Shown piece after piece: positions 12,011 through 24,000 of a stretch of 64,000 nt of DNA. Every line of letters begins with the position of its first letter. Positions within the stretch are counted from its first letter, which is position 1. Below the pieces are notes generated by a model. The model was given only the letters and a program-made list of their open reading frames with translations. It had not been told where the DNA came from and searched no databases. A program made the translations under genes and the position numbers. This DNA is from Apostichopus japonicus (lineage: Eukaryota > Echinodermata > Holothuroidea > Aspidochirotida > Stichopodidae): contig NC_092572.1 of the NCBI RefSeq assembly GCF_037975245.1, positions 26,760,989 through 26,824,988 of the forward strand, read 5' to 3'.

Positions 12011-12633
12011 AACAATACTATAGTCCTATGTTGATGACATATGTTGCCTATATTGTTAATGTGTGTGTTATGTGTGTTTCTTATAGCGTGATTCTTCAAT
12101 TGCGAATACAACACAGCACACTATAAATCGTCAAGCCGTATGTAGCCTCATGATACAGACTTTTTTATAACCGGCAAAGGTAAAAAATTGTAAAACCTGT
12201 GAGACTATAGTAGTCACTTGTTGATCAAGTGAGGTAAATCAGCTAGAATCAAATATTTGCTTTAACAGGAGTTTTATCAAGTTTATGGCGTATAGTTGTT
12301 ATATCACTAGCCCAGTCTATGCCCTCTACATATATATACAGCTCCTGGGAATACTCCAGCGTTATAATGTAGTGTTCGCTAATCCATTAGTTAAGTATTT
12401 GATAAGCTTATATGTCTATAGGGTGACACTGGGTTGAATCAGTCTCTCGGTAAAACGGAGTGAGCTATATGATATAGTGCAATAACATGGGTTACCTTAG
12501 TGTGCATTCTGTGATATTGACTTGCAGTGCTGTAACATGGTGACTATTATATAATTGACCAAATGATTTAAAACAGTATATAACTAACGAAATGCCATGC
12601 TTTCCGCTGTCGAAAATATGAGTACATTAATAT

Positions 12634-13560
12634 TGTGTAAAAGTAAGTTGGCCTGACGTTTCGATCCTAGGAGGATCTTCTTCAAAGGCTAAATGACAAG
12701 TAACAGTAACAGAAGGGACAAAAACACGCACAGAATACAGACAGGTTAATGAGCATGGTGAACACAAAGAGATAGATATAAGGGGATTAGTAGACAAGGG
12801 ATGGAGAGAAGAAAGAAAGAAACCAACAGGGGGAGATGAGGGGTAGGAGATAAACAGTGGAGGGACAAAGAGAGGATTGAGGGAAGGGGGTAGGGAATAA
12901 ACTGGAGAAGGACAAAGACAGAAAGGTGTGGAAGAAAAGGGTGGAAGAGAGCTATGAGAAGAGGAGTGATGGGGGGGGGGGGAGGGAACAAGGGGTAGGA
13001 GGAGGGGGACAGAAGAAGAATTAGTCATGTCCTTCCTGAATGTTGAGCCCATGAGATTGAATGGTGCGAAGGCGTTGCATCCACAGCCTCTCTTTGATGA
13101 TTCGTACTTCGTCAGGACGGCTACCTATAGGATTCAATCCCCTGTAGGGATATGTCGTTAATGGTATGGTTGGGAAGGTTAAAGTGTTCTCCAACTGGGT
13201 TCTCAGTCTTCATGTTGTTGACTGTGGATCTGTGACCATAGAATCGCTTCTTGAGAACGGTGCACGGTTTTGGTTTCACCAACATACTGGATGCCGCAAA
13301 CTCTACAAGAGATCAGATAAATGACATTAATGGTTGTGCAAGTGATGTAACCCTTAGTCTTGTGTGTGAGTTGCATGCTGTGGCTGGTGATGGAATTGGA
13401 TTCAACAATGTGGTGGCTGCAGATGATGCATCTCGAATTACGATCACATTTGAAAGTAACATGATAACATGATGAATGGGTGTAGGGTTAGAGGTTAGAG
13501 GTGGAACAGCAGCACGCACAAGAAGGTCTCGTAGGTTGCGGGGTCGTCTGTAGGCGATGA
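12634..13560 (-). pseudogene. Penelope-like element 3' part with GIY-YIG endonuclease remnant
   Basis: On the minus strand, near 13345-13240, a reading frame shows NVIYLISCRVCGIQYVGET, the N-terminal GIY-YIG signature typical of Penelope-like retroelements, preceded by a Cys (ITC). A frameshift follows, and the domain continues in another frame as FYGHRSTVNN and ENPVGEHFNLPNHTIND before a stop; a further remnant, EVRIIKERLWMQRLRTI, lies near 13090-13040. At least two frame changes and a stop make it inactive. The terminal 170 bp (12634-12800) recur at 1533 and, as a palindrome, at 50359. The reverse transcriptase part is not present here. In the family this nuclease nicks target DNA for integration. 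Confidence 0.75.
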
Positions 13561-14857
13561 TGGGTGTTTTACACTAATATTATTATTTTTTTGGATGTAA
13601 AGCGAATACTGTAAATGTTTTTCGCATGCAGCTGATATCCACTCTGTGAATGTTAACACAAGTCATCGATCTTAATCCGTGGTTTCAACTGACTGGCTTA
13701 TATCTAAAACTAAGAAGAACTACAACATGGTTTCTTATATGTTATACCAGGGCATAGTCTCAAATAAACTGGTGAAAAAATGCATCACGTCTCATTCATT
13801 AAAAGGGAAATGTTCCCATCCCATGCGTGACTTCAGTCTTGTCCCCCGGGCCCCCTCACACCCCACCCCACCCTCTGCCTCCATTCCGACCGACGCATCA
13901 TTATTGGTGATATATTTGCAATAATGCTATTCGGATATATTTGCCTAGCGGGAAATGCTTGTTCGATGCAAATGAAATCAACATCATTCTGAACAGTTTT
14001 TCAAATAGCACCACCAGGTATGCACCGAAGGACAAAAGCCAAATAAATAATAAGTAGATAAATAAGTAGATAAATAAATCATACAATCAATCAATCAATC
14101 AGTCAAAATAAGATTGCTGAACTGGTGTTCTACAAAAAGATGAATAGGCCTACCACCAGTCACTTGATCGAGAAAATTTAATAGCTGTGTTTAATAGCTT
14201 ATTTTGGAGCTTCTCTGTTATTCTTTGAACATTAATCATTTCCATTACAATGTCCAGAAATTACGGTGGAACATTTACGTTTAACCTCTCTGCAGTTTGG
14301 TGGCAACGCTACAATAAACACCCCCGCACACTGCACGGACTGCCAGTGGGGCACACTGCCCGCGAAACGATAGTCGAGTTGAGATGGGTGGTGATCAGTC
14401 GTGTGGTGTGAGGCAGGCTTAAGACTTTAACCATATTTACATCCTTTTGTGGTGATTATTTTTCATTCGACGCCTGAGACATTGAAAGTTCCTGTCTTCA
14501 AAGTCCTATATTAGGGACTGAATGAAACCAGTGTCGTTTATATTCAGCTTACCGTGTATAGTCCACACAGTTACGTCGCTGAGGTCTACCGGCTTTTAAT
14601 GTTCTTACATCACAACAATTACCAGTGTGGGTATGCCGGCTTTGGATATTCTCTTCATTAACTACATATTTGTTGGTTGTCAGTGGATAAAATGTTGACA
14701 GGTTATCTCTACATTGTTTTTCATTGTCTAAAGAAGCGGGAAAAATCGGGTTGAAATTTGAGATCCGTCTGTCACGCATGCGAATGTGAAAGACAGCCCT
14801 GACGTACTCAACTAGGTCTATTATACGAACATGTATAGGCCTCCCCCCCCCCCAAAT
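13561..14857. other. Intergenic or 5'-flanking sequence of the NXPE-like gene
   Basis: No supported exon. It contains short A/T-rich tetranucleotide runs (14040-14100: AAATA and AATC units) and a C-rich tract just before the start codon. The core promoter was not identified; a 5' UTR exon may lie here. Confidence 0.45.
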
Positions 14858-15001
14858 ATGTCTAAATATGCTATTTCATCTGCGTCACTACTCTTCGTTA
14901 TTTGTTACGCTTGTTCAATCCTCGTCTTTAATATCGAATCTGATGATTTTGGGAACAACAAGAAGAATACGATTCCTTTAATTCCGATTTCATCCACACA
15001 G
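14858..15001 (+). CDS. NXPE exon 1: cytoplasmic tail and signal anchor
   Basis: 48 codons ending exactly at CAG followed by [25 protein letters not shown] and ILVFNI give a short cytosolic stretch, then one hydrophobic segment: a type II (Golgi-like) anchor rather than a cleaved signal. The upstream in-frame ATG (14831) reads through a poly-C tract as PPPPP, so the internal Met is preferred. Confidence 0.75.
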
Positions 15002-18000
15002 GTAAGAGCTGCTTGCTTTTTTCTGATGTACTTTTGGGAAGACTAATTCAGATGTCTCCAATGTTAAATGCCCATTGTGTAAAATATATATAAGCCTATA
15101 GTGGAAGTTCATTTCTCAAACCCTGTTGAAAACTTGCGGTACTACTTGAAGACCTTAGAAACATTATAGTCTAAATGTGGATATTGCTTGAGCTACTATA
15201 GCTCATCATTGTGTCTTCATGGCGGGCACGTAGCCGGAGTTAGAATTGTTTGCGCGGGGGAAGCGAGGAGAAGATTTAAGGGTGGATGGACTGAAGGAAT
15301 GGGGAAAGTCGGCTGATTCTGTCCTGTCAGGGGTCTAAGGGGCCCCCCTACCCTTTGAGAATTTTTTTCTTTCTGTGGGAAGGGGTTTAGATATAAAATG
15401 GTGCTATCATATTCATCATTTAAACTACATTTTTGTTGTTACAAGTGTTAAATTAAAATGTGAGTGTGTTGTACAGTATGATCCATCATATGGAAGAAAT
15501 TATGAAACTGTGGGGGGGGGGGAGGGAGGGAGGACATGCCGCCTTGTCCGCCTTCCATGGCTACATCCATGCTTAACCTCCAGCCACACCTCCCTGGCCT
15601 CCAGACCATTCCTCCCCCACTAGCCCACTTCTCCACCTCCAGCCCACTCCTCCCCTTCAGCCCAATCCTCCCCATTGCCCACTCCTCCCCTTCAGCCAAC
15701 TCCTCCCGTTCAGCCCACTCCTCCTTCCAGCCCACTTCTCCCCTCCAGCCCACTCCACCCCTCCAGCCCACTCCTCCCCTGCAGCCTACTCCTCCCATTC
15801 AGCCCACTCCTCCCCTCCAGCCCATTCCAGCCCATTCCAGCCCACTCCTCCCCTCCAGGTCTTTCCTCCAGCTCACTCCTCCCCCTCCAGCCCAATCCTA
15901 CCCCTCCAGCACACTCCTCACCTTCCAGCACACTCCTCCCCTTCAACCCACCCCTCCCCCTCCAGCCGACTCCTCCCCTTCAGTCCACTTCCCCCTCCAG
16001 CACACTCATCCCCTTCAGCCAACTCCTCCCCTCCAGCCCACCACTTCCCTCCAGCCCCATCCTCCCCCTCCAGCACACTCCTCCCCTCCAGCCCACTCCT
16101 CCCCGTCCAGCACACTCCTCATCACACTCCACCTCGTTCCACCCTCCCTTCCACTCTTTCCACACACAAAGGATCGGAATATTCCAGATATCTATCCGAA
16201 GGCTGTCAAACATGTCACATTTTTTCCGAGTGCTATATATCCATTTTCATACAAACTCCCCTTTTCATTTGATATACTTTCATATCTTTTCAGGCTAACC
16301 GAACAACCAACTCAGATCGCTGTCGAATTTCTACCGTTAACGGAAACTTAGTGGACAAAATAGTCAATTTTACTAGTGCTATCAATGAATCATCATGGCG
16401 AAATGATATTTCCCATATTACAAGCGGATCAAAGTCCATATTCTATATTTACAATCCAAGAAATATTTATCACGTCCGAGATGAAATTTTGGTTCGTATC
16501 CAAGCAAGAGATATGCAGGGAAGAAACAAAACGTTCGGTGGGGATTACTTTAGAGCGCGGATGGTCTCTCCGGCTCGCAATGCATCAGTTAACCCAAACG
16601 GCATCGTGGATCGAGGTGATGGTACTTATGATGCACACTTTACGATACGGTGGCCAGGGCGGAGTGATATCAGCGTTATTTTAGTTCACCCAGCTGAAGC
16701 GGTGAGTGTTATTCGAAGAGCAATCCAACAGTTACCGAATCGACTCGTCTACTCGGGACTCTTCGTGGCACCCTGGAATCATCAAGTCAAAGAAACAGTG
16801 CCATGTGACGTCATACCACCCGAGGTAAGACCTTGTATATCCTAACTTCCAATTGTATCTTGAGTTGAATTTGCTTGAACCTGATAGCACCATTCTCAAG
16901 ATGTCCAAGTCTTCCTAAGTTCTTCCGCCTTCGTTTTGGAGGTGTTCCTTTTGGACCCACCCATTCTCGGTCAGTACATGGAATTTCCACTAGATCAGGT
17001 ACCAGTGACAGAGGCGGTATAGTGGGGAGGGGGGGGGGGCAAGTCCATAGAGCATAGGGGCTGTGCCCCACCGTGTAGACTATAATGCCTCCCCAATGCG
17101 TACAATCATCACGTGCAAAAAAGTTAAATTGTCGGTGCCCCAACAACTCAGATATCTGGGCTACGGGCCTGTTTCAGGGGCGCTTGCAATGCATATTATT
17201 GTTACCCTTAGTTCACAGTTAGAACTGCTTCTGTTTGGTAATAAAAGTACCTTTTCCATATCATAATCATATCATAATAAGTAACTTGAAAACTTTCAAA
17301 ATGAATTATTGTCAATCGATCCGTCCGTCCGTCCGTCCGTCCGTCCGTCCATCTATCTATTAGAGCATGTTGTTGCTCGAGTTTCACGCCTGTTCGGTGA
17401 TTATCAGACAACTGAACGTATATGATCGTGTTCCTTTTACGGCTGGGTTGTCTGTTACCACGGCGACAGTTTGAAATGAGCTCAGTTCTTTTGTTATTGC
17501 AGTGCGTGTGTGCGCTACAGTATTGGCATTACTGATCAAGTGAATAAATACCTACATGACTTGACGTTGAAACCTAGAGTTTCATATAGTCTCTGCAGGG
17601 AGCTGCCACTCTAGCAGCTACCAGAGTCATGGGCGGCGATCCTGGGGGGGGGGGTGGAAGGGGGGGGATATATCCCCCCATGAAAATGGGTGGAGGGGAT
17701 GTAATACACCATATCCCCCCCCCACCAAATACCAGGGATAAGAATATTTTCATGGCTAAATTTATGCATCATCGTGAATGTACGGCTCTTTTTTAGCTTC
17801 ATTTCTCGCCTACCATAAACGCAGTGCGATCTTTTCAAATAAACCGTCTTTATAAAGCAAGAATAGTTGACTGTGGGCTTCATTGGCCCTATAACAACAA
17901 AATGTATTATTGCGCCCACGGTATTGATATAGTACATATATGCACCCTCATAGTATTCATATAGGCCCTATAGTAGGCCTACACACGTACATGTTCCCTC

Positions 18001-21000
18001 GAACAGCTGAGAATCTCATGTTACCAGGGTAATGCTTAAGACACGTTTCACCTGGATGCACTAGCAATCGGTACCTAGGAATGTAACTATGTGTAATTGT
18101 GTATTGCATGTGTATAGGCCTATAATAGCCCGCATGAGGCCATTTTCTTCATCGAATAAAATAAAGAGCTCTGGAACATTCTAACGTAGTGCCTGAAACA
18201 AGATTGACAGGGGCAATTTTCCCAAAATAACACCCGAAATTTAAAAAAAAACTATTTTGGATCCTGATTATGAGATATTTCGGACATGATATCCTTATTT
18301 TAAAGTTGGGTATCTGCCGCTTGGAAACCTCGGGAAGTGCCGTTTCCGGCCATCTAGAGGGTTTGTAAATCCCAAAATGTTCTTGTACGCTTCGCGCCAA
18401 CTCATGGTGGCGCTACGCTTAGATAGTCAACAAGGTCATATCCCCCCCCCCCCCACTCGGAAGTACGGATCGCCGCCCATGACCAGAGTAGCAGCTCCCT
18501 GGTTTCTGTATATATGCAGTTTCAACGTTTCAGAGGCTAGCTGCTTAGCCAACTTATTCTGAGCCTAACAAGCGCCCTTACTTTGTAGGAACCTACATGA
18601 CTATACTTCCTGGTGTGTTGTCCGCCTGTATCCAACCAAACAATAACACCGTTAACAACCGAAAAGTTCCTCTGTAATATTGCAAGCACTCCACGGGTAC
18701 TACAATACTGCGTATTTGCAGGGATATACATTTCTAGTTTATTCTGTCCAGTTTTATGTACGTAAGATTGTCAACTCGAGAAACAACACGCTGTAAGTTA
18801 CCATACGTGTACTATATTATGTACTTGCTCTATTTTTCAGTATTAAGCACTTTTTTTCAGCAGGAAAAGGAACAACTGAATCTTTGTTTATATATATATA
18901 ATTGAAATTGTAGTGAGTTGGAAAATCCAGAACAGTGAAAAAACTTCCAGCCTTCACCGGGATTCGAACCCGGGCACCCCGCTTTATATGTGGACTCCCT
19001 TACCACAAGGCTATGGACGCTGATTGTATGTCCAGAGGTTCGAAACCGGTAAGGAAGGTCGTAATTACACTGTAGGCGCTTGTCACCTGTATCGAACAAT
19101 ACTAGTTCTGTTTTTGGTGACATAATTTGCCTTACTCTAGAGATCAAACATGATGCTAACCAACTCGAAAATCATTTGTGATGTATATATATATATATAT
19201 GTAAACAGGCTCCATTTCCTGTTTATAGTCAGTAAGCTGCTGGCTTCACATTTTATCCTTTTACTTAAAATATTCCATCAGAACAGAAGTTCATTGTCTC
19301 TTCTGCAGTTTTTGTACATAAATTTAGTGTCCATTAGCATGTGGGTTGCCTCTTTACTACAGGACTCCCTTGTTCTTAGAAAAGTTGGCACCAGCATTGC
19401 TGTGGTCAGAGTTTTTCTGGTAGCAACTCCAATCAGGAGATCTTTTAAGGATGGTTTATAGAAAGTTACTTTACTGATTGGGTACTGTATCTTTACTCCA
19501 ATTTGGCCCCTCCCTTTAGTTAGACAAAGAAAATGCTGGGTATGCCATGTGGCTTCAGAGCACCTTAACCCCCCAAGCCATGAGGACATAGGATTTAGTA
19601 TTGTAGGAGAATTAGATACAAAGTTAAAGTTTTTATATCATATATTTGAATCTGTTCCTGCTGAATGAATTTCAATTATATACACTCAAGAAGCCTACTG
19701 TAACTGTAAAATACAAATTAATTGCTAATCTCGACGTTTCCTGATACTGGTCACCATTGGAGTCTCCCAGAAGCCTAGCTCTCGGCTATTACAGGAACTA
19801 TACTATTCACTTTCCATTGCCATCTCGTGGAAGGATCTTTAACCATTCTTTTTGGAGAACACTAACTTTACTTTGCTTTTATTTACGGCCCGCCATTGAT
19901 GTCCCTTTGGAACTTTGTTTAATATACCGTGCCTGGATTCTATTCCATTTTCCTGGATTCTATTCTATCTCGCCTGGATTCAACTCTACAGTATCTCGCC
20001 TGGATTCCACTCTACCTTGACAGCCTGCAGAACAATCTATTTCCCTTCGGTCGACCCTATGGACTTAAATTCATATTACATTCTGTGCCTTTATATTTTC
20101 TAAGGATTTGTTGTGTTGTGTGTGTGTGTGTATGCAAAGTGGCCACCGGTGAGCAACCAAACTGTAAGTTAAACCATTCCTTTATTTTCTATTAAACTGG
20201 ACCCCGCATTTCAATACTCTCCTACCCAAGTAAGAATAACTTTTTCCAATATTCATATTCATATTTCATATATTGGACTCTTCAGTTACATATATGAGTC
20301 TCACTGTTATATCTATTGTTTCAATACAATTCTCTCTATAGTATATATACTTAGCCAGCTACACACTGTTTCTTTGTCATTTTTGAAGTGTTCATCTGTC
20401 TTCCTACTGATGAGACACTAGTGATTAAACCTCCAGTCAACCCAAAGGGAGTAACATCCCTTACATATTTTTGGTAGCACAGATGGGGTTTTCGAGGTTT
20501 TGAGGGTGAATCTAAGTTCAGAATCCTTCTCAGTTCTGCAGTGTGTGGCTGACTAAGTGGTGTATTTGACCTTATAGAATCCAGGGTCAACTAAGTTATT
20601 CAAGTTGGTTTCACTGGCGGTATTTTTATTGCTATTCTCAGTAATTTCTTGGAATTTCAGTCTCAGTATATCTTGTGGTATTTCAGGTGTATCATTGACA
20701 GGCAGACATTTTAAAGTGTGTATTCATTGTTAGCAGTGTCATTAGAATTACAGTACTTCTCTTCATTACTGCATTATTGTATTAAGCCTGATAGATCTGA
20801 CAGTTCCAGGTTATACTCCAACCATGTCTCTCCCAAGTAATAATGTGTCTCCTCAACCAGACTCTGCCCAATCAGGTGGCTCTCCATTTCCCCCTATTGC
20901 TTATGCATACATCCCCATAGATCATAGAATACCGATATTTGTAGGAACTCCCACCAGTGCTAACGACCCTACAATTAGTGACTGGGCATCAAGTTTACGA

Positions 21001-24000
21001 GCGGCTCTAAAGGCTTGGAAGACCCCATTAGATCAACAAGTAGAGCTAACTTTAAGATATTTGGGTGGGGTAGCCAAGAGAGAGGTTCTGGTGTTGGAAC
21101 CAGGCCAAAGGTCTTCAGTAGAACAGATCATTACCTACTTAAAAAATATATATGGGGACAAAACACCACGAGTCACCCTCATGGGACAGTTCTATGCCAG
21201 GCAGCAGCGGCATGGAGAAAAAATTAGACAGTATGCCCTACACCTCCAGGAATTACTACAAAGGGTAGAAACAAATTACCCTGGAACGCTGCTTGGCAAG
21301 GATAAGGTCTTAAGAGACAGATTTGTGGAGGGCTTGGTGAGCCACGCCCTGAAGACAGACCTGAGGAAGGAATTAAGGAAGAAAGCGGGGTTGACGTTCT
21401 CCGAAATCCGGGATGAGGCCCTCGAATTAGAAGGGGAAATGGGGGCAGAGATGAATGCCACAAATGTAGACGTAATAAGGGCTACCAATCAACAGGTCCA
21501 AGGACAGCCGTCCGAGCTGCAAAAATGGCAGCAGACAATGGAGGCTGCCTTCCTAACCATGCAAAAACAGATGAGCGAGCTGCAAGCTACCCTCACTCAG
21601 CCTCGCTCATGGCAAAACAGGGGTACGACATACGGCCCACGCCCCACCGACCGCTTCACTAATGATGGGAAGCCCATATGCAGAATCTGTCACTTTCCAG
21701 GGCATATTGGTCGCAACTGCAGGCAAGGAAGGACAGAAACAGGGAGAGTTCCTCGAGCCCCTGCCAGTGGGCAACATCAAGGTACTGGGTCCCCAAACTA
21801 GTCTGGTCCACTGTTGGGAGTCAAACAGTGGATAAGGACCGTATAGACCCAGGCTCAAACCAAAGACTACAAACAGAACAGTCCAGAATAGTAGGTGACT
21901 ACATGCTCCTTGATATAGCCATTGAAGGTATCCCTGCCACTTCATTAATCGACACTGGCTCGCAAGTCACCACTCTCTCAGAGAAATTTTTCAAACAACA
22001 TCTGATGGACCAAGGAGTAACTGTGGGCCCCATAACCTGGCTAAAGCTAACTGCAGCTAATGGATTAGATGTACCCTTCTCTGGTTGTGTGGAGGTGAAT
22101 CTGAATATTTCTGGCATTACCATCCACACCGTAGCACTCTTGGTCCCCAGGGAACCTCTCCCAGGTGTTCCATGTCTCCTGGGAATGAATACCATTCGGC
22201 AATGTAATAGAGAGCTGTTTCAAAGCCAAGATCCTGCTTTCCGACAACAGTTTATTCAGAATCCCCATCATGCAGTGCTGCTTCAAGTAATACAGCAAAT
22301 GAGGGATAGTGTCGACCAAGACCCAGAGGGCAGAGTAGGGAAGGTTGTTGTACCCAGGGGTAGGAGTGTAGTAGTAAAGGCCCGCAGTGAGACTCTAGTG
22401 GAGGGGTTTTGTATATTAGATGAAGAAATTACCTGCGACCGAATACTGTTAGAGTCACCTCCAGATCAGCATAACCACTTACCGAAAGGCCTGTGGGTAG
22501 CTAAATCTCTGAGTCGTATAGATAACCATACGACCCAGGTCAGGATTATGAATACGGGGACTGAAGATATCTACTTGCGGAAGGGCACCCCGTTGGGATT
22601 TCTGTACAAGGTGAATATGCTGCCGTCCGGGCCCACTCTAGACCTACAACAGACGGGACCAAACACTCTCCAGGTGGGAATTATGGAACAGCAGGCTACC
22701 CTGTCAGAAGATATCCCCCCTGAAAGTGACTTCTTGTCTAAAGTACATGTTGAAGCAGAAAACCTTACTTCAGACCAGCAGAACAACCTACAGCAGTTTC
22801 TGTACAAACACCAGGATGTGTTTTCTAAACATGACAACGACTACGGTTGTACCACTACTGTCACCCATACTATTCCCACAGGAGATGAAGCCCCCTCCCG
22901 AGAAAGACACAGAATGATCCCCCCAAAATTATACCAAGAGGTAAAATCACAGCTACAAGCCATGCTGGAGAACGGTGTAGTTCGTGAGAGCTACAGCCCA
23001 TGGGCAGCACCAATAGTCCTTGTGAAAAAGAAAGATGGATCTCTTCGTTTCTGTGTAGACTATCGCCGCCTCAACGACAAGACTCGAAAAGATGCCTACC
23101 CCCTCCCAAGAATTGAGGAATCCCTGAACGCTCTGGGTAAGGCCAAATTATTTTCGACACTTGACCTGGCTAGTGGCTACTGGCAAGTTGCAATGAATCC
23201 TGATGACAGATCCAAGACGGCCTTCACCACGCCCATGGGGTTATACGAATTTAACCGCATGCCCTTCGGGTTGTGCAATGCACCGGCAACATTCCAGAGG
23301 TTAATGGAGGGTTGTCTTGGGGATCTCAATTACGAATCCGTCTTGTTGTATTTAGATGATATTATAGTATTTTCACCAGATTTCGATTCACACCTTGATC
23401 GACTGGGGGTTGTATTAAGAAGGTTACATCAACATGGTTTGAAGGCCAAGCCTTCCAAGTGCCATCTTTTCCAGTCTTCGGTAAATTACTTAGGGCATAT
23501 TGTCTCAGCAGAGGGGATTGGGACAGACCCTGACAAATGTAAGGCAGTAAAGGAATGGCCCACCCCAACTACAGTCAAGGATGTTAGGTGCTTTCTGGGC
23601 CTAGCTGGTTTCTACCATCGGTTTATCAAAGACTTTTCAAAGATAGCAACACCCTTGTATCAATTGACTAGGGTCCCAAAGAAGGGTGCCCCGAAAGCTC
23701 CCACACCGCAATTTGAGTGGACATCATCCTGCGAAGCAGCGTTTCAAACTATCAAGGCCCATCTCTTATCGCCACCAATTCTGGCTTATGCCGACCATAA
23801 CCTGCCCTTCCGATTATATACAGACGCTAGCAATATGGGATTAGGAGCAGTCTTAACCCAACTACAAGAGGGACAAGAAAGAGTTATTGCTTATGCTAGT
23901 CGTAGTCTACGGGACTCAGAGAAGAACGACCAGAATTACAGTGCCTTTAAGCTTGAATTCTTGGCCGTAACCTGGGCTGTTACACAGAAGTTTAAAGACT

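Larger units (their letters stand above)
8623..12633. other. Intergenic stretch, no gene supported
   Basis: About 4 kb of AT-rich sequence. It holds a tRNA-like repeat (9900-9990), a segment at 9345-9440 loosely similar to the Ig-gene introns, a TCTG microsatellite (11945-12010), and at 11560-11750 a segment resembling 30820-31000 on the same strand. Reading frames here show no domain or splice-supported exon. Confidence 0.5.

Noticed and set aside
13251-13519. 73-aa plus-strand and 68-aa minus-strand frames
   Set aside because: Shadow frames over the Penelope-like GIY-YIG remnant, which reads on the minus strand in other frames.
14831-14857. Upstream in-frame ATG of the NXPE gene (adds a PPPPP segment)
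   Set aside because: It reads through a poly-C tract with no family counterpart; the Met at 14858 directly precedes the signal anchor. It is mentioned as an alternative only.
15536-16351. 271-aa and 207-aa Pro/Ser/Leu-rich frames on the plus strand and Gly/Glu-rich frames on the minus strand
   Set aside because: They are by-products of the C/T minisatellite in NXPE intron 1; several frames on both strands are open and none has domain content.
17611-18400. Paired ~83-108-aa frames that recur at 32285-33088 and look like a conserved protein family
   Set aside because: They fall within the hAT-like MITE and are conserved as DNA; poly-G/C tracts interrupt them and no domain is seen.
18940-19015. 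Functional tRNA gene on the minus strand (also 58900-58980 and 9900-9970)
   Set aside because: A and B boxes are good, but acceptor and anticodon stems do not pair well, and the 18.9 and 58.9 kb copies are embedded in a longer shared repeat, as in SINEs.
19278-20195. Frames of 87-103 aa repeated exactly at 26580-27452
   Set aside because: They lie inside the two LTRs; identity reflects LTR duplication, not gene duplication.
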